Below, piece after piece: positions 15,716 through 24,740 of a DNA stretch of 64,000 nucleotides. This DNA is from Paenibacillus sp. Root444D2 (lineage in GTDB: Bacteria; Bacillota; Bacilli; Paenibacillales; NBRC-103111). A program made the translations under genes and the position numbers. Positions within the stretch are counted from its first letter, which is position 1. Each line of letters starts with the position of its first letter. The stretch lies in contig NZ_LMEO01000012.1 of the NCBI RefSeq assembly GCF_001426375.1, positions 62,001 to 126,000 on the forward strand. The letters are read 5' to 3'. Under the pieces are notes generated by a model. It had not been told where the DNA came from, searched no databases, and saw only the letters and a program-made list of their open reading frames with translations.

Positions 15716-15880
15716 TTACGTGTTATAACGTACGCCAAATCGCCCTTTTTTGGACTTAAATACTTCCACTTCTTGTGGACATTCATAGCCATAAATCCAC
15801 CAATCTTCTTCCATTCTTTTCGCCAGGCAGCCCGCTTGAAACTTGGAATCGTATAATTTAGCCCAATATATCCAGTTCAT
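15716..15880 (-). CDS. Hypothetical 54-residue protein
   Basis: A short gene below usual length cut-offs. GGAGTG lies 9 nt before the ATG. The product starts MNWIYWAKLYDSKFQAG and ends RFGVRYNT, is rich in Trp, Tyr and Lys, has the pair MEEDWWIYGYECP in the middle, and has no signal peptide. It looks like a compact soluble domain. No family recognised. It sits alone between the tRNA pair and the terminator of the efflux operon. Confidence 0.6.
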   Translation of the reverse strand: MNWIYWAKLYDSKFQAGCLAKRMEEDWWIYGYECPQEVEVFKSKKGRFGVRYNT

Positions 15881-15984
15881 TACATTCACTCCGTTATGTT
15901 CATATCGTTAATCCTATCTTATCCAAAATAAGGCCAGCTTATGAGCACTCCCCCCTAAGCAATGAGTTACCGCTCAATATAAAG

Positions 15985-16035
15985 CAAAAAAACTACTTGA
16001 AAGTGATCTAGAGATCAGCTCCAAGTAGCTTTTTC
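15985..16035 (-). terminator. Terminator of the RND efflux operon
   Basis: Minus-strand arms CTACTTG / CAAGTAG with inner TGATCT/AGATCA pairing, followed by seven T. Confidence 0.8.
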
Positions 16036-16045
16036 GTTGAATTAT

Positions 16046-17797
16046 CTATTGTTTGAAAGTAGTCAACAACCGTTTAACAGATTCACCATATTCGTTCGTG
16101 AAAGTCTCAAATACTTTGACCTGAATCGGAAAGTCCAGTTGGTTGGATCTTGCATTTAGGTTAATTGTGTTTGTTCCATTGTACAAACGTCCTTCGCCTG
16201 ACAAGGCTTCAACTGATTTGCCAACCGGATTTCCAACATTATCGAATAATTCGAATGAGAGCTTACTATTAAACTTATCTACCGTTACTTGCTTATCCGG
16301 TTTAATGTCCAGATCCAGCTTCAGCTTATAATCATACGTCATATTACCTTGGAAAATAGCTGAAATTGTCCAATCTTTAATAGTAATACCATACGGATAC
16401 ACGTTCAAAGTTTTGCTCGTTGGATCATTCTTCTGAACAGGTACTTTCGCCGTCGCAAGCAGTGATTTATAAGTCGTTTCTCCACTCACTTGTTGGCTGT
16501 AAAGGTTCATTTTGAGGCCTTCACCTTTTTCAGATGCTGGAAGTGCATACGAATAACTAACGACATACGAGGCATTAGGAACAACACTTAGTGCAGTAGC
16601 TTCCTGTCTTCTGCCTCCGTATGCATAACCATCTTTACTAACAAGCTCCGTTTGGATCGCCGGAATTGGGATCGGACGGTCACTGTTGTTCGTCAGTTTA
16701 AACTTCGCCACTGCCGTATTAAAGCCATCGTCTTCATTACTTGTTACATGTAATTCAACCAGCGAAACATCGACATTGGAAGGAACGAATTTATTCGTAG
16801 AATCCAGTTTAACTGGTGTACCTAAGGTATATTCAGGGGCTGGAATGACTCCCTGCGTCACAGCTCCTGTAGGGAGAAGAATATTAACACGTCCTACCCG
16901 ATAGGTGTCTTCGTGGAACTTTCCATCACCCGTTGCAGTGGCAAAACTCTCTGGTGTCACTACATTCAAGCTAGTAAATTCCGTATCTAGATCTGTTGGA
17001 ATAACAATATGGATATATTTCTTCTCACCTGGATCTAGTACGACGGAAGCTTCGGCGCGACTGCCGGAATAAACGTTATTTTCTGTTTTCCCATCAATCC
17101 CAAAGTTAGGTACGGTTTGACGTTCTTTGGTCGGATTCACGACTTGAATTTGAACAACTGTGGAAACGCCTTTGGCTGTGATTTCCTTATGAATGTCCAC
17201 AGGTATGAATCCTAGAGTCGAGCGCAAAGAAGGTAAGGTAAACGCTTCTCCCCATTTCAGGATCGCGGTTGGTTTCGTTATGGTGCTGTCACTGCCATTC
17301 CATACGATACCAGAGTCAACGGCCACAGTAAGCAGTGTTGTTTCTTCTTTTGGATATACCTCAAGATTCACATCTACAAAGCTGAGATCGGTAAGAGCAA
17401 CATCGTCAGTCCTTTCAACCGTCGTTAGGTAGCTGAGTTCCTGCTGGCTCTTGGGTTGAATAGATTTAGGGTTTTTGGCACTTGGCTGCAGCGTATATTC
17501 GATGCCATCAGCCATCCGAACCCGCAGTTCAAAGTCAGGTACACGAGAGATTTTACCACTCGTATTTTTAATTCGAATTACGGCACCCAATTTCGTTGAA
17601 TCCGACTCGTGCTCATTGAGCATGCTTTTAATTTCGACCTCAATCTTATCCTTTAGCGCATAGCTTATATTTGTATTTGCTGCAGCTGCTGCTGCCAAGT
17701 TCAGATCATCCGCAGCCCATGCAGGAAAAGATGCTGTAGTTAAAAGTGCTGCTGTTAGAACAATGGTAGCTAGTGATCTCTTCATCGTCTTATTCAC
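16046..17797 (-). CDS. Large secreted multi-domain beta-rich protein paired with the RND pump
   Basis: A 583-residue protein with a signal peptide (MNKTMKRSLATIVLTAALLTT...FPAWAAD) and no enzyme motif. The mature part is built of repeated Ig-like beta units: each has an L-G/A-x-V-I-x-I-x-N stretch, a D-F/Y-x-L-R strand, an x-P-K/G-S turn and a closing L-S-Y/F-x-T strand. The same plan, including a late NVxxxPYxITI segment, occurs in the 717-residue protein at 22534, so the two are paralogues. The gene is 66 bp after the adaptor gene and ends the RND operon. GTG start with GGAGGAG upstream. Probably a wall-located partner of the pump; function unknown. Confidence 0.8.
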   Translation of the reverse strand: MNKTMKRSLATIVLTAALLTTASFPAWAADDLNLAAAAAANTNISYALKDKIEVEIKSMLNEHESDSTKLGAVIRIKNTSGKISRVPDFELRVRMADGIEYTLQPSAKNPKSIQPKSQQELSYLTTVERTDDVALTDLSFVDVNLEVYPKEETTLLTVAVDSGIVWNGSDSTITKPTAILKWGEAFTLPSLRSTLGFIPVDIHKEITAKGVSTVVQIQVVNPTKERQTVPNFGIDGKTENNVYSGSRAEASVVLDPGEKKYIHIVIPTDLDTEFTSLNVVTPESFATATGDGKFHEDTYRVGRVNILLPTGAVTQGVIPAPEYTLGTPVKLDSTNKFVPSNVDVSLVELHVTSNEDDGFNTAVAKFKLTNNSDRPIPIPAIQTELVSKDGYAYGGRRQEATALSVVPNASYVVSYSYALPASEKGEGLKMNLYSQQVSGETTYKSLLATAKVPVQKNDPTSKTLNVYPYGITIKDWTISAIFQGNMTYDYKLKLDLDIKPDKQVTVDKFNSKLSFELFDNVGNPVGKSVEALSGEGRLYNGTNTINLNARSNQLDFPIQVKVFETFTNEYGESVKRLLTTFKQ

Positions 17798-17863
17798 TTA
17801 TTTCTCCTCCAATTATAGGGATCTTTGAGCAGGAGCTCAAAGTCTCTCCTTTTTAAGCTTCTG

Positions 17864-19120
17864 TTAGTTACCGACTTTTACTTTATCTTGATCTTTTAGT
17901 TGATGTTGACCGGATATAACAAGAATTTCGTCTTCTTTGACGCCGGAAATAACTTCCTGATTGGTCTCATTCAAACGGCCAAGTTCAACTTTACGCTTCT
18001 GTACCGTTTCACCATTCACAACAAAGACAAAATTATTACCGCCTTCGCGGACGATGCTAAGACTTGGAACGACAGGTACGTTTTGTTCATCATCTTTGGT
18101 GAGTTCTACTTGTGCCTTGGAGCCTGGTTTCAGCTTGCCATCCGGATTTGGAACCTCCAATTCCAGATCATAAGCTTTGGATTGTCCGTTAATCACATCC
18201 GATAAGTAAATCACTTTGGCTCCGGCTTTCGTCGTTACCCCTGGTATGTAGAAAGTCAATTCGCTTTTGCCTCTAACAAGGTTAGCCGATGCTTCGGTAA
18301 GCTGAGATTTGATTTTGACCGGATTCGTCTGTTGAACTTCCCCTACGCGGCCACCTGGCGCTAACGTTTGACCGACAGTAATATTGAGATCCGTTAACAC
18401 GCCGGAAGCAGGTGCTTTTACCTCAAGATTGCTAAGAGTCCTCTCAATATTCCGCGCATTTACTTGCGCTGTTTCTAAACTAGTCTCTACTTGTGCGAGT
18501 GAATTCGTCTCTTGCAGTGTTTTCAGTGATCTACGTGCGCTTGCTAAATCTTTCTTTTTATTAATAAGCGCCGTTTCCGCCTGCTCTAGTTGAGATTTCG
18601 TTGCTGTGCCCAGATCATATTCATTGCGAACCGTGTTGTAGGCTTTCTCTAGATCACTAACGGAGGTCTCCAACTTAGAAACGCCATCCTTGGCATCTTC
18701 AATCCCGTTCGAATTCCTCTGTTTAGCCTCTGTAAGTCCTGCTTGCGCACCTTTTATATTAACAGAATTCAAATCCTTCTGAATCAAAACATCCGTTGGA
18801 TCCAAACGGAAAAGCACATCGCCCTTCTCTACGATATCTCCGCGTTTCTTCACGATTTCAATGACTTCGCCACCAGACTTCGCGACAATATCTAATTGAA
18901 CGGATGATACTACGTCTCCGACTTGTTCGACAGGCTCACCAATCTTTTGCTTGGCAATTTTGGCCGTTTTTACTACCTTAACCCCTTGCTCTGCTGCAGC
19001 AGTTGTTGCTGCTGGGCTTGCTGCTGGTGATGCGGAACATCCTACGGCTATCGCCGCGCTGAGCGCGACGACACCGAATAATTTAGTACTCTGTTTTATC
19101 ATAAACAACTGACGTTTCAT
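17864..19120 (-). CDS. RND-type membrane fusion (adaptor) lipoprotein
   Basis: A 418-residue HlyD/AcrA-type adaptor. The signal peptide ends in a lipobox with Cys28 (AVGC), so it is lipid anchored outside the membrane. A first half-lipoyl domain with GGEVIEIVKKRGDIVEKGDVLFRLD (residues about 82-106) is followed by a long coiled-coil hairpin (about 115-235), the second lipoyl half (APASGVLTDLNITVGQ), and a beta-barrel and membrane-proximal domain. It should link the RND pump to an outside partner. It sits 29 bp after the RND gene. Confidence 0.88.
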   Translation of the reverse strand: MKRQLFMIKQSTKLFGVVALSAAIAVGCSASPAASPAATTAAAEQGVKVVKTAKIAKQKIGEPVEQVGDVVSSVQLDIVAKSGGEVIEIVKKRGDIVEKGDVLFRLDPTDVLIQKDLNSVNIKGAQAGLTEAKQRNSNGIEDAKDGVSKLETSVSDLEKAYNTVRNEYDLGTATKSQLEQAETALINKKKDLASARRSLKTLQETNSLAQVETSLETAQVNARNIERTLSNLEVKAPASGVLTDLNITVGQTLAPGGRVGEVQQTNPVKIKSQLTEASANLVRGKSELTFYIPGVTTKAGAKVIYLSDVINGQSKAYDLELEVPNPDGKLKPGSKAQVELTKDDEQNVPVVPSLSIVREGGNNFVFVVNGETVQKRKVELGRLNETNQEVISGVKEDEILVISGQHQLKDQDKVKVGN

Positions 19121-19149
19121 ATTCGTTTTCTCCTTTTCCCCTGTTTAGC

Positions 19150-22100
19150 TTATTGGAGGGCAGATGTTGCTTGCTCCGATTGAATAGAATTCGACTTTCC
19201 TTTTTTCTTGAAGAGGCGGCCTTCTCTTTTCTTAAATAAGATCTCATACATAATAGGCACAATTACGAGTGTTAGTAGCGTTGAAGTTGTAAGACCACCA
19301 ATAACAACGACAGCCAAACCTTTGGAAATAATCGTTCCTTTGGATAATCCAAGTCCAAGGGGCAATAATGCAATGATTGTTGCACCTGCCGTCATGATAA
19401 TAGGTCTTAACCGCGTAATTCCCGCTTCAATAAGGGAGTCACGAATCGAATAATTTTGTTCTCTAAGCTGTTGTACACGGTCTACGAGTACAATCGCGTT
19501 CGTAACAACGATACCGATCAGCATGAGGAAACCGATGAGTGAAGTTACATTGATCGATTCGCCCGTTACTAGGAGTCCCAAAAGGCCACCAATTGCAGCA
19601 AGCGGCAGTGAAAACAGAATGGCAAGCGGTGCTCTAGCGTTTCCAAAGGCAATAACCATAACCATGTAAACAATGAAGATGGAAGCGATGATGGCCATAA
19701 ACATTTGCATAAAGCTTTTATTAATATCATCGGATACGCCTTTCACTTCCCTAGTAACGCCTGAAGGAAGTTCTAACTTGGCTAACTCTTCCGTAATTTT
19801 CTTGCTGACGCCGCCTTTATCCGTGGCATCAATTTTCGCTTTTACACTGACGATTTGCTCTTGGTCTTCACGACTAATGTTATTTGGCGCTTCAATCTGC
19901 TTGACTCGAGCGACTTCATTTAACTGAATCGTTTGACCGGTAGGAGTCTTAACTAAGAAAGTACCCAGTTTATCCACAGAATTCTTGTAAGCAGGATTCA
20001 ACATAACTTTGGTGGCATAGGTGACGTTATTAAATTTAAGATCGCCAAGCTTCTCTTCCGCAATCCAGGCGTTGACCGATTGTAAGATTTGAGCACTCGA
20101 GAGTCCATACAACCGTGCTTTGTTTTGATCTACTGTAATCTCTACTTCGGTTTTGGAATCACTCAAGCTATCTTTAATATCGTTAAGCTCAGGGAACTCC
20201 TTCAACTTGTCTTTAACCAGCTGCGATGCTTGCTTGAGATAAAGCTGGTCATCCCCTTTAAGGGAATAAGAGAAATCGGATCCAGTTGAGGTAGGAGGTC
20301 CACCGGTAAACAATTGTATATTCGCATCGGATCCTGGAGGCATCAGTTTCAACATATCTTCCTTGTACTTTTTGACACCTTCCGTCGCATCGGTTTCTGC
20401 TGTTAGCTCGAAAAACATCATCGCTCGATAAGCATATCGGTCACTGCTCTGGTTATAACCTACAAGGGATTCAATATACTTGAATGCGGGTTTGCCAGCT
20501 TTGTCCGTATGTAATTTCAAGTCTTTTTCAAGTTCTTTGGCCTTCTCATTCATCATTTCGATCGATGTTTCTCGTGGCATTTTAATCTCGATAACCCCTT
20601 GTTTAACGGCTTCACTATTGGGCATGAAAGCCACAGCTAAATTAGGAACTGTAATGATGATCGAGAGTATAAGGGCAACACCAGCCATCAATAATGTTTT
20701 GATGCGGTTATTTAATGACCATATAATTGCTTTTTTGTATTTCTCGGCCATAGGTCCCACGTGATTATCATCGTGATTGGTAAGCTTCTTGCTTCGAAGT
20801 ACCATTAGCTTCGCAAGCATCGGGATCACCGTTAATGCAACGATCAATGAAGACATCAAGGCAACGACAAGTGTAATTGCAAAAGGACGGAATACTTCAC
20901 CAACTACCCCGCTTACAAATCCAATGGGACCAAATACACCCACTGTTGTAATTGTAGAGGAAGTAATCGCACTAGAAACCTGTTTTGTCGCTAATTTAAT
21001 AACAGATTCGTTACGCTCTTGAGCTCTTTGCAGTTGACTGTAGATATTCTCAATAACGACAATACTGTCGTCCACGACCCGCCCGACTGCAATGGCCATT
21101 CCTCCTAACGTCATGATATTAAGGGAAATGCCTAGAGGTCCCATGACTAGTAAGGTAACAAGAATGGAAAGAGGAATCGAAACAAGTACGATGATCGTCA
21201 TACGTATATTACGCAGGAAGAGCAAGATCATTAATGAGGCAAGCACTGCGCCTAATCCGCCTTCTTGCACCATACCGTGGATGGAGTCTTTAATATCGTT
21301 GGCTGAATTATAAATTTTGTGGAATTTCACGCCAGGCAGCGTTTGTCCCCAATCTGTCATCAGCTTATCTGCACTATCTGCAAACTCTACAGCATTCGCT
21401 GCTTTCGTTTTGTAAAGCAGTACGCCAATGGCTGGTTGATCATCTAATCTTGCAATGAACTTGGACTCGCTGATAGCTTCAACTTTAGCAATTTGTTTGA
21501 GAAGAAGCGTATCGCCTGTTTTCGTTGTGATTTTCAAATTGTCCAAATTGTAAATCGTATCCATTTCACCTTTGACTCGAACCATCTGCGTGTTTCCATT
21601 GAAATCTACCGTACCCGCAGGGCTAGATACCAATGAGGCTTTGATCAAACCCGATACATCTGCTGGCGTTAGACCATAATTATTTATCGCAGGCGCATCC
21701 AGCTTAATGGTAAGTACTGCATCCTGATTGCCTACAGAATCGATATGGTCGATCCCTTTAAGCGCATTAAAGCCAGGAAGAATCGTGTCTTTGTAGGCTT
21801 TATCCAGCTCGGTTTGGTTCATTCCCGCCTCACCATAAACCGCTAAGTAATAGACCGGTTCGGAAGAAAAGCCTGCTGTTAACACTTTAGGCTTCTCAGA
21901 GCCTTGAGGCAGCTTAACATTGGAGATCAGGCTCTCCACATCTTTCTTAACATCTTCAGGCTTCTTGTCTTGGTCTAACTCCAGGATAATCTGTGAATAA
22001 TTGTCCTGTGATCCGGAGCTCAGGGTTTTGAGTCCATCCAACCCTGCGACAGCCTTCTCTAGCGGCTTTGTAATTTCATCCAGCACATCCTTCGGAGGTG

Positions 22101-22260
22101 CTACATATGTAGTGCTAATAATGACGACCGGAAATGTAATATCTGGCATACTTTCTACCTTTAATGTGGTTGTAGAAAACGTTCCTCCTACGACCAACAG
22201 CAGCATGACGATGAAAACCGCTGCCACATTTTTCATTGAAAACTCGGTTAACTTAGACAT
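19150..22260 (-). CDS. RND family efflux pump (AcrB/SwrC-like)
   Basis: A 1036-residue inner-membrane RND transporter with the usual twelve helices and two large outside loops. Marker segments: ESMPDITFPVVIISTTY near the start, the proton-relay helix with GRVVDDSIVVIENIY (about residues 390-405), and the second-half AIVLVDRVQQLREQ and RPIIMTAGATIIALLPL motifs. Proton-driven export of surfactants, lipids or drugs is the known family role; SwrC of B. subtilis exports surfactin. Start at 22260 follows GGGGAGAAGTG; the frame to 22311 is not supported. First gene of the pump-adaptor-secreted-protein operon. Confidence 0.92.
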   Translation of the reverse strand: MSKLTEFSMKNVAAVFIVMLLLVVGGTFSTTTLKVESMPDITFPVVIISTTYVAPPKDVLDEITKPLEKAVAGLDGLKTLSSGSQDNYSQIILELDQDKKPEDVKKDVESLISNVKLPQGSEKPKVLTAGFSSEPVYYLAVYGEAGMNQTELDKAYKDTILPGFNALKGIDHIDSVGNQDAVLTIKLDAPAINNYGLTPADVSGLIKASLVSSPAGTVDFNGNTQMVRVKGEMDTIYNLDNLKITTKTGDTLLLKQIAKVEAISESKFIARLDDQPAIGVLLYKTKAANAVEFADSADKLMTDWGQTLPGVKFHKIYNSANDIKDSIHGMVQEGGLGAVLASLMILLFLRNIRMTIIVLVSIPLSILVTLLVMGPLGISLNIMTLGGMAIAVGRVVDDSIVVIENIYSQLQRAQERNESVIKLATKQVSSAITSSTITTVGVFGPIGFVSGVVGEVFRPFAITLVVALMSSLIVALTVIPMLAKLMVLRSKKLTNHDDNHVGPMAEKYKKAIIWSLNNRIKTLLMAGVALILSIIITVPNLAVAFMPNSEAVKQGVIEIKMPRETSIEMMNEKAKELEKDLKLHTDKAGKPAFKYIESLVGYNQSSDRYAYRAMMFFELTAETDATEGVKKYKEDMLKLMPPGSDANIQLFTGGPPTSTGSDFSYSLKGDDQLYLKQASQLVKDKLKEFPELNDIKDSLSDSKTEVEITVDQNKARLYGLSSAQILQSVNAWIAEEKLGDLKFNNVTYATKVMLNPAYKNSVDKLGTFLVKTPTGQTIQLNEVARVKQIEAPNNISREDQEQIVSVKAKIDATDKGGVSKKITEELAKLELPSGVTREVKGVSDDINKSFMQMFMAIIASIFIVYMVMVIAFGNARAPLAILFSLPLAAIGGLLGLLVTGESINVTSLIGFLMLIGIVVTNAIVLVDRVQQLREQNYSIRDSLIEAGITRLRPIIMTAGATIIALLPLGLGLSKGTIISKGLAVVVIGGLTTSTLLTLVIVPIMYEILFKKREGRLFKKKGKSNSIQSEQATSALQ

Positions 22261-22388
22261 TCTCACTTCTCCCCTATCACCAGCTTTAATACCTACATCC
22301 TTCGTTCTCACTCAATTATCATACTTGGAATTTCTTAACAAAACATAAACTAGAATTGAAAATTTTATTTTTTTCTCGGTCAGGATTT

Positions 22389-22417
22389 ATTATAGCTCTT
22401 CATTTTGATAAAAACAG
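22389..22417 (-). promoter_or_regulatory. Predicted promoter of the RND operon
   Basis: Minus strand: -10 TATAAT at 22394-22389, 17-bp spacer, weak -35 CTGTTT at 22417-22412. The poor -35 fits an activator-dependent promoter; the direct repeats lie 6 bp upstream of the -35. Confidence 0.65.
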
Positions 22418-22423
22418 GTGAGT

Positions 22424-22479
22424 GAAGTCATATTCCAGTCATATATTGGTCATATGAGCAGCTAAACACTTATGACTTC
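22424..22479 (-). promoter_or_regulatory. Array of 11-bp-spaced TATGAC repeats, probable response-regulator site
   Basis: GTCATA (TATGAC on the transcribed-gene strand) starts at 22427, 22438 and 22449, exactly 11 bp apart, and an inverted TATGAC lies at 22471, two further turns away. The outer copies form a perfect 9-bp inverted repeat GAAGTCATA / TATGACTTC. OmpR/PhoB-type regulators bind 6-bp direct repeats with 11-bp period next to a weak -35, which is the layout here. Confidence 0.65.
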
Positions 22480-22493
22480 TTGTGACCAAAATG

Positions 22494-22523
22494 AAAAAAG
22501 CGAAGGCTGAATGCCCTCGCTTC
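22494..22523 (-). terminator. Terminator of the ABC envelope operon
   Basis: Minus-strand stem AAGCGAGGGC / GCCTTCGCTT with ATTCA loop followed by TTTTTT. Confidence 0.82.
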
Positions 22524-22533
22524 CAATAATGAA

Positions 22534-24687
22534 TTAGTCCGTAGTGATAAACCAATCAGCTTTCTGTGTGGCCAGCAGCTTTCTCTGGCCTTGAAACTCG
22601 TCATAAATACTGAGTGTATACTTCTCTAAGAATTTGGTGTTATAAATGAGACCCGGATCTGGATTTGTAATCTTGAAATTCTCTCGCTTACCAAGACGCA
22701 TCTTCGTATCTTCATCAGCGGTTGAGTCCCCGTTGATAACGTCGAAATCTTTGAAATCAAACTTTTTCTCAAATCGTTTAATCCCACCGCCATCTTCAAA
22801 AACAAGCAGCAAGTTATGGCCTTCGGTATTAATCTCTGTCAGTTTTTCTTTCGTTAGCTCGTAGTTGAATTTTATAGTAAATACTTTATCCTCAATCGAT
22901 GTCCCAATTTTATCAATCGTAATGGTATAGGGGAATAATTCTACATTTTTAAGCGTTGTCGCAACATTCGTCTTCTCATCAGGCAGCCAGTAGGAAACTG
23001 GGTTCACATAGGAATCTGCAACGGCTTTCTCCCCTTCTGACAACTTCCCTTCTGTCACTGCTTCTCCAAGAAGTAAGCTCAAATTTGCTGTGGTGTAACC
23101 TTTTGGCACAGAAGCCCATACATTTAATAACGCTTTTCCAGTTGGACTAATCTTGTTCTTTACTTCAGCGACAGTTGCCGGGAAAACCGTTCCATCCGAT
23201 GATCGGAAATTGGCGACGAACTTAGATACATTCGTGAAACGCTTCTCCAAATTGGTTGCTTCCACCATAGCGGAGTACATGATATTCGTTTTATCCTCAT
23301 AAGTGGATACACTTCGAACTACATACTTCGCTTTACGTCCAATATCATTGGATGTGTAGGACTGCCCCATACCAATGAAAGGAATGGCCTGAAGCTCCGC
23401 CTGTGTGGAAAACTCCAGCACATCCGTTGCTGCAGTACTGCTTGTACCAGTATCCGTTCCTGTCGGAGGTGTATCTCCTTCATTCTCTTGAAGAACTAAT
23501 TTAATTTGAGAAAATTCATATGTATATGGCACTTTACCAGCAATTTGCAAATTAACGCTCGCTCCTGCTCCCAATCCGATTACTTTAGCCGTCTGAATGA
23601 GCTTGGCATCGATTTTCACAGCGCCATCAAGAAGGAAATACCCTGATAATTTCGGGATAGGAAGTGACTCCTCACCTTTATTACTTAGTGTCAAATCGGC
23701 CGTTAACAGATCTTGATCTTCCCAAGGCAGTCGGTGCAAGCCATTAAGCTGCGTTGTATAAATACCTGATTTACTTGTGAAGGAATACTCCTTACCTACA
23801 GAGCCGCCTTCTTGCTGTGTAACGGCAGGTAGCCCAAAATTCGCAACGGAAACATTCAATTTCAAGTCAGGAATTGTTTCTGCAACTGCCAATTGCCAAG
23901 CTTCCGCGGTAACGGCTACCGGAATAGAACCGGATAGCTGAATTTCTTTGGTTTCCTTCGGATTGATCTTCAAATCTTTCAATCCTTTGGCTTCCAGCGG
24001 ATAAAGCAGACCTTCTTTCGTGCGAATCGAGAAGAGGTAAGAAGGAATGGTAACGGTATGATTGCCAGCGTTCTCTAAAGTCAAATATACGGTGGGAACG
24101 TGATATTTTTCATTCTTGTTACTGACAAACTTTTTAATTGAAGCTTTCACGTTGGTTCCATTTACAGAAATTACTGCAGCACCATCTGAAGGCGTAACAT
24201 CTGTATAGGTATCCGGTACCGCGACTTCACCCAGGACACGTTCAAAATTGGACTGGCTAAAATCCCATTTGATAAATTGGACAGCAAGATCTTGCAAGTT
24301 CGTGCTTGTATTAACGGTCGCATAGAACGTTAAATCTGTCGTTGAACCGGGAGCAACCCGGTTCTTATCCTTATCTGCAGGCAGCAAGCGTGCTGAAAAT
24401 TGATTGCCGGATTTGCTTTTCAAACGAACCCAATAATCAATAAATTGCAGCTCACTGCTCCCTTCGTTGTGAATCGTAATGGTAAATGTCGCGAGCTTCC
24501 CGTTTTGATCAGGCAAAACATGGATCTGTTTCAATTCAAAGTAACTGCTGCCTGTGATGGAAACCTTACCGATAGTCGTAGTTATAGCAGATGGACTGCT
24601 ATCTGCCAAAACAGGCGTTACAGCTCCGAGCGCCAATGCGGCAGACAAGGCAATGGTTGCCAAGCGATAGCGTTTCTTGATGTACAT
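22534..24687 (-). CDS. Large secreted multi-domain beta-rich protein of the ABC operon
   Basis: A 717-residue protein with a signal peptide (MYIKKRYRLATIALSAALALGA...VLAD). The rest consists of Ig-like units with the repeated pattern TFTITIHNEGSSELQFIDYWVRLKSK-like strand, a VAPGSTTDLTFYATV-like closing strand, and a PYTITIDKIG segment in the last third; a Thr/Gly/Asp-rich linker (PPTGTDTGTSSTAAT) divides it near residue 410. It is a paralogue of the 583-residue protein at 16046. No catalytic motif, SLH domain or sortase signal is visible. GAAGGAGGAA precedes the ATG. Last gene of the ABC operon; presumably an external partner of the transporter, of unknown function. Confidence 0.8.
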   Translation of the reverse strand: MYIKKRYRLATIALSAALALGAVTPVLADSSPSAITTTIGKVSITGSSYFELKQIHVLPDQNGKLATFTITIHNEGSSELQFIDYWVRLKSKSGNQFSARLLPADKDKNRVAPGSTTDLTFYATVNTSTNLQDLAVQFIKWDFSQSNFERVLGEVAVPDTYTDVTPSDGAAVISVNGTNVKASIKKFVSNKNEKYHVPTVYLTLENAGNHTVTIPSYLFSIRTKEGLLYPLEAKGLKDLKINPKETKEIQLSGSIPVAVTAEAWQLAVAETIPDLKLNVSVANFGLPAVTQQEGGSVGKEYSFTSKSGIYTTQLNGLHRLPWEDQDLLTADLTLSNKGEESLPIPKLSGYFLLDGAVKIDAKLIQTAKVIGLGAGASVNLQIAGKVPYTYEFSQIKLVLQENEGDTPPTGTDTGTSSTAATDVLEFSTQAELQAIPFIGMGQSYTSNDIGRKAKYVVRSVSTYEDKTNIMYSAMVEATNLEKRFTNVSKFVANFRSSDGTVFPATVAEVKNKISPTGKALLNVWASVPKGYTTANLSLLLGEAVTEGKLSEGEKAVADSYVNPVSYWLPDEKTNVATTLKNVELFPYTITIDKIGTSIEDKVFTIKFNYELTKEKLTEINTEGHNLLLVFEDGGGIKRFEKKFDFKDFDVINGDSTADEDTKMRLGKRENFKITNPDPGLIYNTKFLEKYTLSIYDEFQGQRKLLATQKADWFITTD

Positions 24688-24740
24688 GATAATGAGATTC
24701 CTCCTTCATAATATGATCTTATTTGAAATTCCCTCCTGCC

